Shown: in pieces, positions 61,980 through 64,000 of the stretch
Layout: each line of letters starts with the position of its first letter
Position numbering within the stretch: the first letter of the stretch is position 1
DNA from: Acanthosepion esculentum
Taxonomy: Eukaryota > Mollusca > Cephalopoda > Sepiida > Sepiidae
Reading direction: 5' to 3'
DNA: 64,000 bases
Assembly: GCA_964036315.1 (NCBI GenBank)
Contig: OZ038509.1
Span: 28,846,968-28,910,967, forward strand
Position numbers and translations under genes: made by a program
The notes under the pieces: model-generated
Told to the model about the DNA's origin: nothing
Database searches by the model: none
Seen by the model: only the letters and a program-made list of their open reading frames with translations

Positions 61980-64000
61980 CCAACAGTTTACACAAAGTTT
62001 TATTGCAAATATAAAGTTTTACAAACTTTTGAAAAATATTGAATTTTCAATGCAAAAGTAAGCATTTCAAGCTAGTTTTTCAACGTTAAACACGGTAGTT
62101 TCAAATTTGAATATGCTGTTTGAAATCATTAGAAAACCAATAAAATTATTGAAAATCGATATGGTATCTATCAGAAAATATTGTTTTTGACAATTTCCAA
62201 AAGTTTTCGCAAAGTTTTATTGCAAATATTACGTTTTACAAACTTTTGAAAATATTGAATTTTCAATGCAAAAGTAAGCATTTCAAGTTAGTTTTTCAAC
62301 GTTAAACACGGTAATTTCAAATTTGAATATGCTATATAAAACATTAGAAAACCAATTAAATTATTGAAAATCGATATAGTATCGATCAGAAAATATTGTT
62401 TTTGACAATTTCCAACAGTTTACACATAGTTTTATTGCAAATATTAAATTTTACAAACTTTTGAAAAATATTGAATTTTCAATGCAATAGTAAGCATTTC
62501 AAGCTAGTTTTTCAACGTTAAACACGGTAGTTTCAAATTTGAATATGCCGTTTGAAATCATTAGAAAACCAATAAACTTATTGAAAATCGATATGGTATC
62601 GATCAGAAAATATTGTTTTTGACAATTTCCAACAGTTTACACAAAGTTTTATTGCAAATATTAAGTTTTACAAACTTTTGAAAAATATTGAAATTTCAAT
62701 GCAAAAGCAAGCAATTCAAGCTACTTTTCATCGTTAAACACGGTAATTTCAAATGTGAATATGCAGTTTGAAATCATTAGAAAACCAATAAAATTATTGA
62801 AAATCGATATGGTATCGATCAGAAAATGTTGTTTTTGACTATTTCCAATAGTTTATACAAAGTTTTATTGCAAATATTAAGTTTTACAAACGTAAGCTTT
62901 TCAAGTTTTATTGCAAATATTAAGTTTTAGAAACTTTTGAAAAATATTGAAATTTCAATGCAAAAGCAAGCAATTCAAGCTACTTTTCAACGTTAACCAC
63001 GGTAATTTCAAATGTGAATATGCAGTTTGAAATCATTAGAAAACCAATAAAATTATTGAGAATCGATATGGTATCGATCAGAAAATATTGTTTTTGACAA
63101 TTTCCAACAGTTTACACAAAGTTTTATTGCAAATATTAAGTTTTACAAACTTTTGAAAAATATTGAATTTTCAATGCAAAAGTAAGCATTTCAAGCTAGT
63201 TTTTCAACGATAAACACGTTAATTTCAAATTTGAATATGCTGTTTGAAATCATTAGAAAACCAATAAAATTATTGAGAATCGATATGGTATCGATCAGAA
63301 AATATTGTTTCTGACAATTTCCAACAGTTTATACAAATTTTTATTGCAAATATTAAGTTTTACAAACTTTTGAAAAATATTGAAATTTCAATGCAAAAGC
63401 AAGCAATTCAAGCTACTTTTCATCGTTAAACACGGTAATTTCAAATGTGAATATGCAGTTTGAAATCATTAGAAAACTAATAAAATTATTGAGAATCGAT
63501 ATGGTATCGATCAGAAAATATTGTTTTTGACAATTTCCAACACTTTACACAAAGTTTTATTGCAAATATTAAGTTTTACAAAGTTTTGAAAAATATTGAA
63601 TTTTCAATGCAAAAGTAAGCATTTCAAGCTAGTTTTTCAACGTTAAACACGGTAATTTCAAATTTGAATATGCTGTTTGAAATCATTAGAAAACCAATAA
63701 AATTATTGAAAATCGATATGGTATCGATCAGAAAATATTGTTTTTGACTATTTCCAACAGTTTACACAAAGTTTTATTGCAAATATTAAGTTTTACAAAC
63801 TTTTGAAAAATATTGAAATTTCAATGCAAAAGCACGCAATTCAAGCTACTTTTCAACGTTAAACACGGTAATTTCAAATGTGAATATGCAGTTTGAAATC
63901 ATTAGAAAACCAATAAAATTATTGAAAATCGATATGGTATCGATCAGAAAATATTGTTTTTGACAATTTCCAACAGTTTACACAAAGTTTTATTGCAAAT
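61980..64000 (+). repeat. Downstream copy of the 33.1-35.7 kb segment
   Basis: The segment aligns to 33061-35740 in order, with offsets of 28909, 28691 and 28258. It includes the 43-bp scar at 62892 and AAAACTAATAAAA at 63472. It lacks three monomers of the upstream copy. It has its own changes, such as GCTATATAAAACATTAG near 62330, GATATAGTATCG near 62374, CAAATTTTTATTGC near 63336 and GCACGCAATTC near 63832. The match continues to the last base of the window. Confidence 0.87.
62884..62952 (+). repeat. Second copy of the 43-bp insertion scar
   Basis: TTTTACAAAC is followed by GTAAGCTTTTCAAG and then TTTTATTGC, with the same breakpoints as at 34193-34261. Two independent events with identical ends are unlikely, so this marks shared descent of the two segments. 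Confidence 0.88.

Larger units (their letters stand above)
1..64000 (+). repeat. 217-bp AT-rich satellite array, head to tail, whole window
   Basis: The motif ACAGTTT(A/C)CAC recurs at 1, 217, 434, 651, 868, 1084, 1300 and so on to the end, giving a 216/217-bp period and about 295 monomers. A typical monomer has about 53 G or C in 217 bases (24%). Counting ACAG as position 1, the landmarks are: TTGCAAAT at 21-28, the near-palindrome ATTGAATTTTCAAT at 56-69, AACGTT at 100-105, TTCAAATTTGAA at 118-129, A-tracts at 151, 160 and 170, and a 17-bp dyad at 173-189. Monomers differ by a few percent and fall into recurrent subfamilies. All full monomers share one orientation. I see no gene, tRNA, rRNA, transposon or unique sequence. 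Tandem arrays of this kind are known from centromeric and heterochromatic DNA of eukaryotes; the chromosomal location here is inferred. Confidence 0.98.

Noticed and set aside
1..64000. Protein-coding or RNA genes hidden in the array
   Set aside because: 217 is one more than a multiple of three, so each frame rotates through all frames in successive monomers and meets stops in each. No tRNA cloverleaf, rRNA, splice structure or domain is visible.
1..64000. CRISPR array
   Set aside because: There are no short constant repeats separated by unique spacers. The entire 217-bp unit repeats, with no unique part, and no cas-like gene is present.

Overview
The whole window is one uninterrupted, head-to-tail eukaryotic satellite DNA array. 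I find no gene, RNA gene, transposable element, microsatellite or unique sequence. The monomer is 217 bp (216 bp in several subfamilies), about 24% G+C, and occurs roughly 295 times. Every complete monomer lies in the same orientation, and the array runs off both ends of the window in mid-monomer. Such arrays are typical of centromeric, pericentromeric or other heterochromatic blocks of animal or plant chromosomes. The very low G+C would suit an insect, a nematode or a similar AT-rich genome, but nothing in the sequence identifies the species.

The array is a mosaic of higher-order repeats (HORs), and their size changes along the window. (1) 1-17722: a 9.74-kb repeat of 45 monomers. The first copy is 1-9744. 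The second starts at 9745 and stays almost identical until about 17722, apart from two lost monomers. It contains a homogenised block of a distinct monomer class, A. (2) 18801-27930: a cycle of 12 monomers (2.60 kb), then an enlarged cycle of 23 monomers (4.98 kb) with an internal duplication, then a partial third cycle. (3) 27931-33060: an irregular zone with several rearrangement scars. (4) 33061-44594: two monomer types that mostly alternate, organised in cycles of 12, 10 and 13 monomers. (5) 50340-53075: three copies of an 868-bp tetramer. (6) 55260-61320: five copies of a related unit with 4, 6, 6 and 7 monomers. (7) 61980-64000: a copy of 33061-35740, carrying the same unique 43-bp scar, which implies a duplication or super-period of about 28.3-28.9 kb.

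Each monomer carries short dyad symmetries. The clearest is a 17-bp element, ATCGATATGGTATCGAT, with 7-bp arms and a 3-bp spacer, which places two CGATA motifs in inverted orientation. I see no CENP-B box. Monomer length is not a multiple of three and stops occur in all frames, so long ORFs cannot form. The two longest ORFs are by-products of local rearrangements.

The informative content is evolutionary and structural: nested HORs, chimeric monomers, a gene-conversion-like patch, two fold-back (template-switch) scars, a jump-forward/jump-back insertion and a microhomology deletion. All alignments and offsets were made by eye. Boundaries are generally good to within tens of bases, and identity statements are qualitative.
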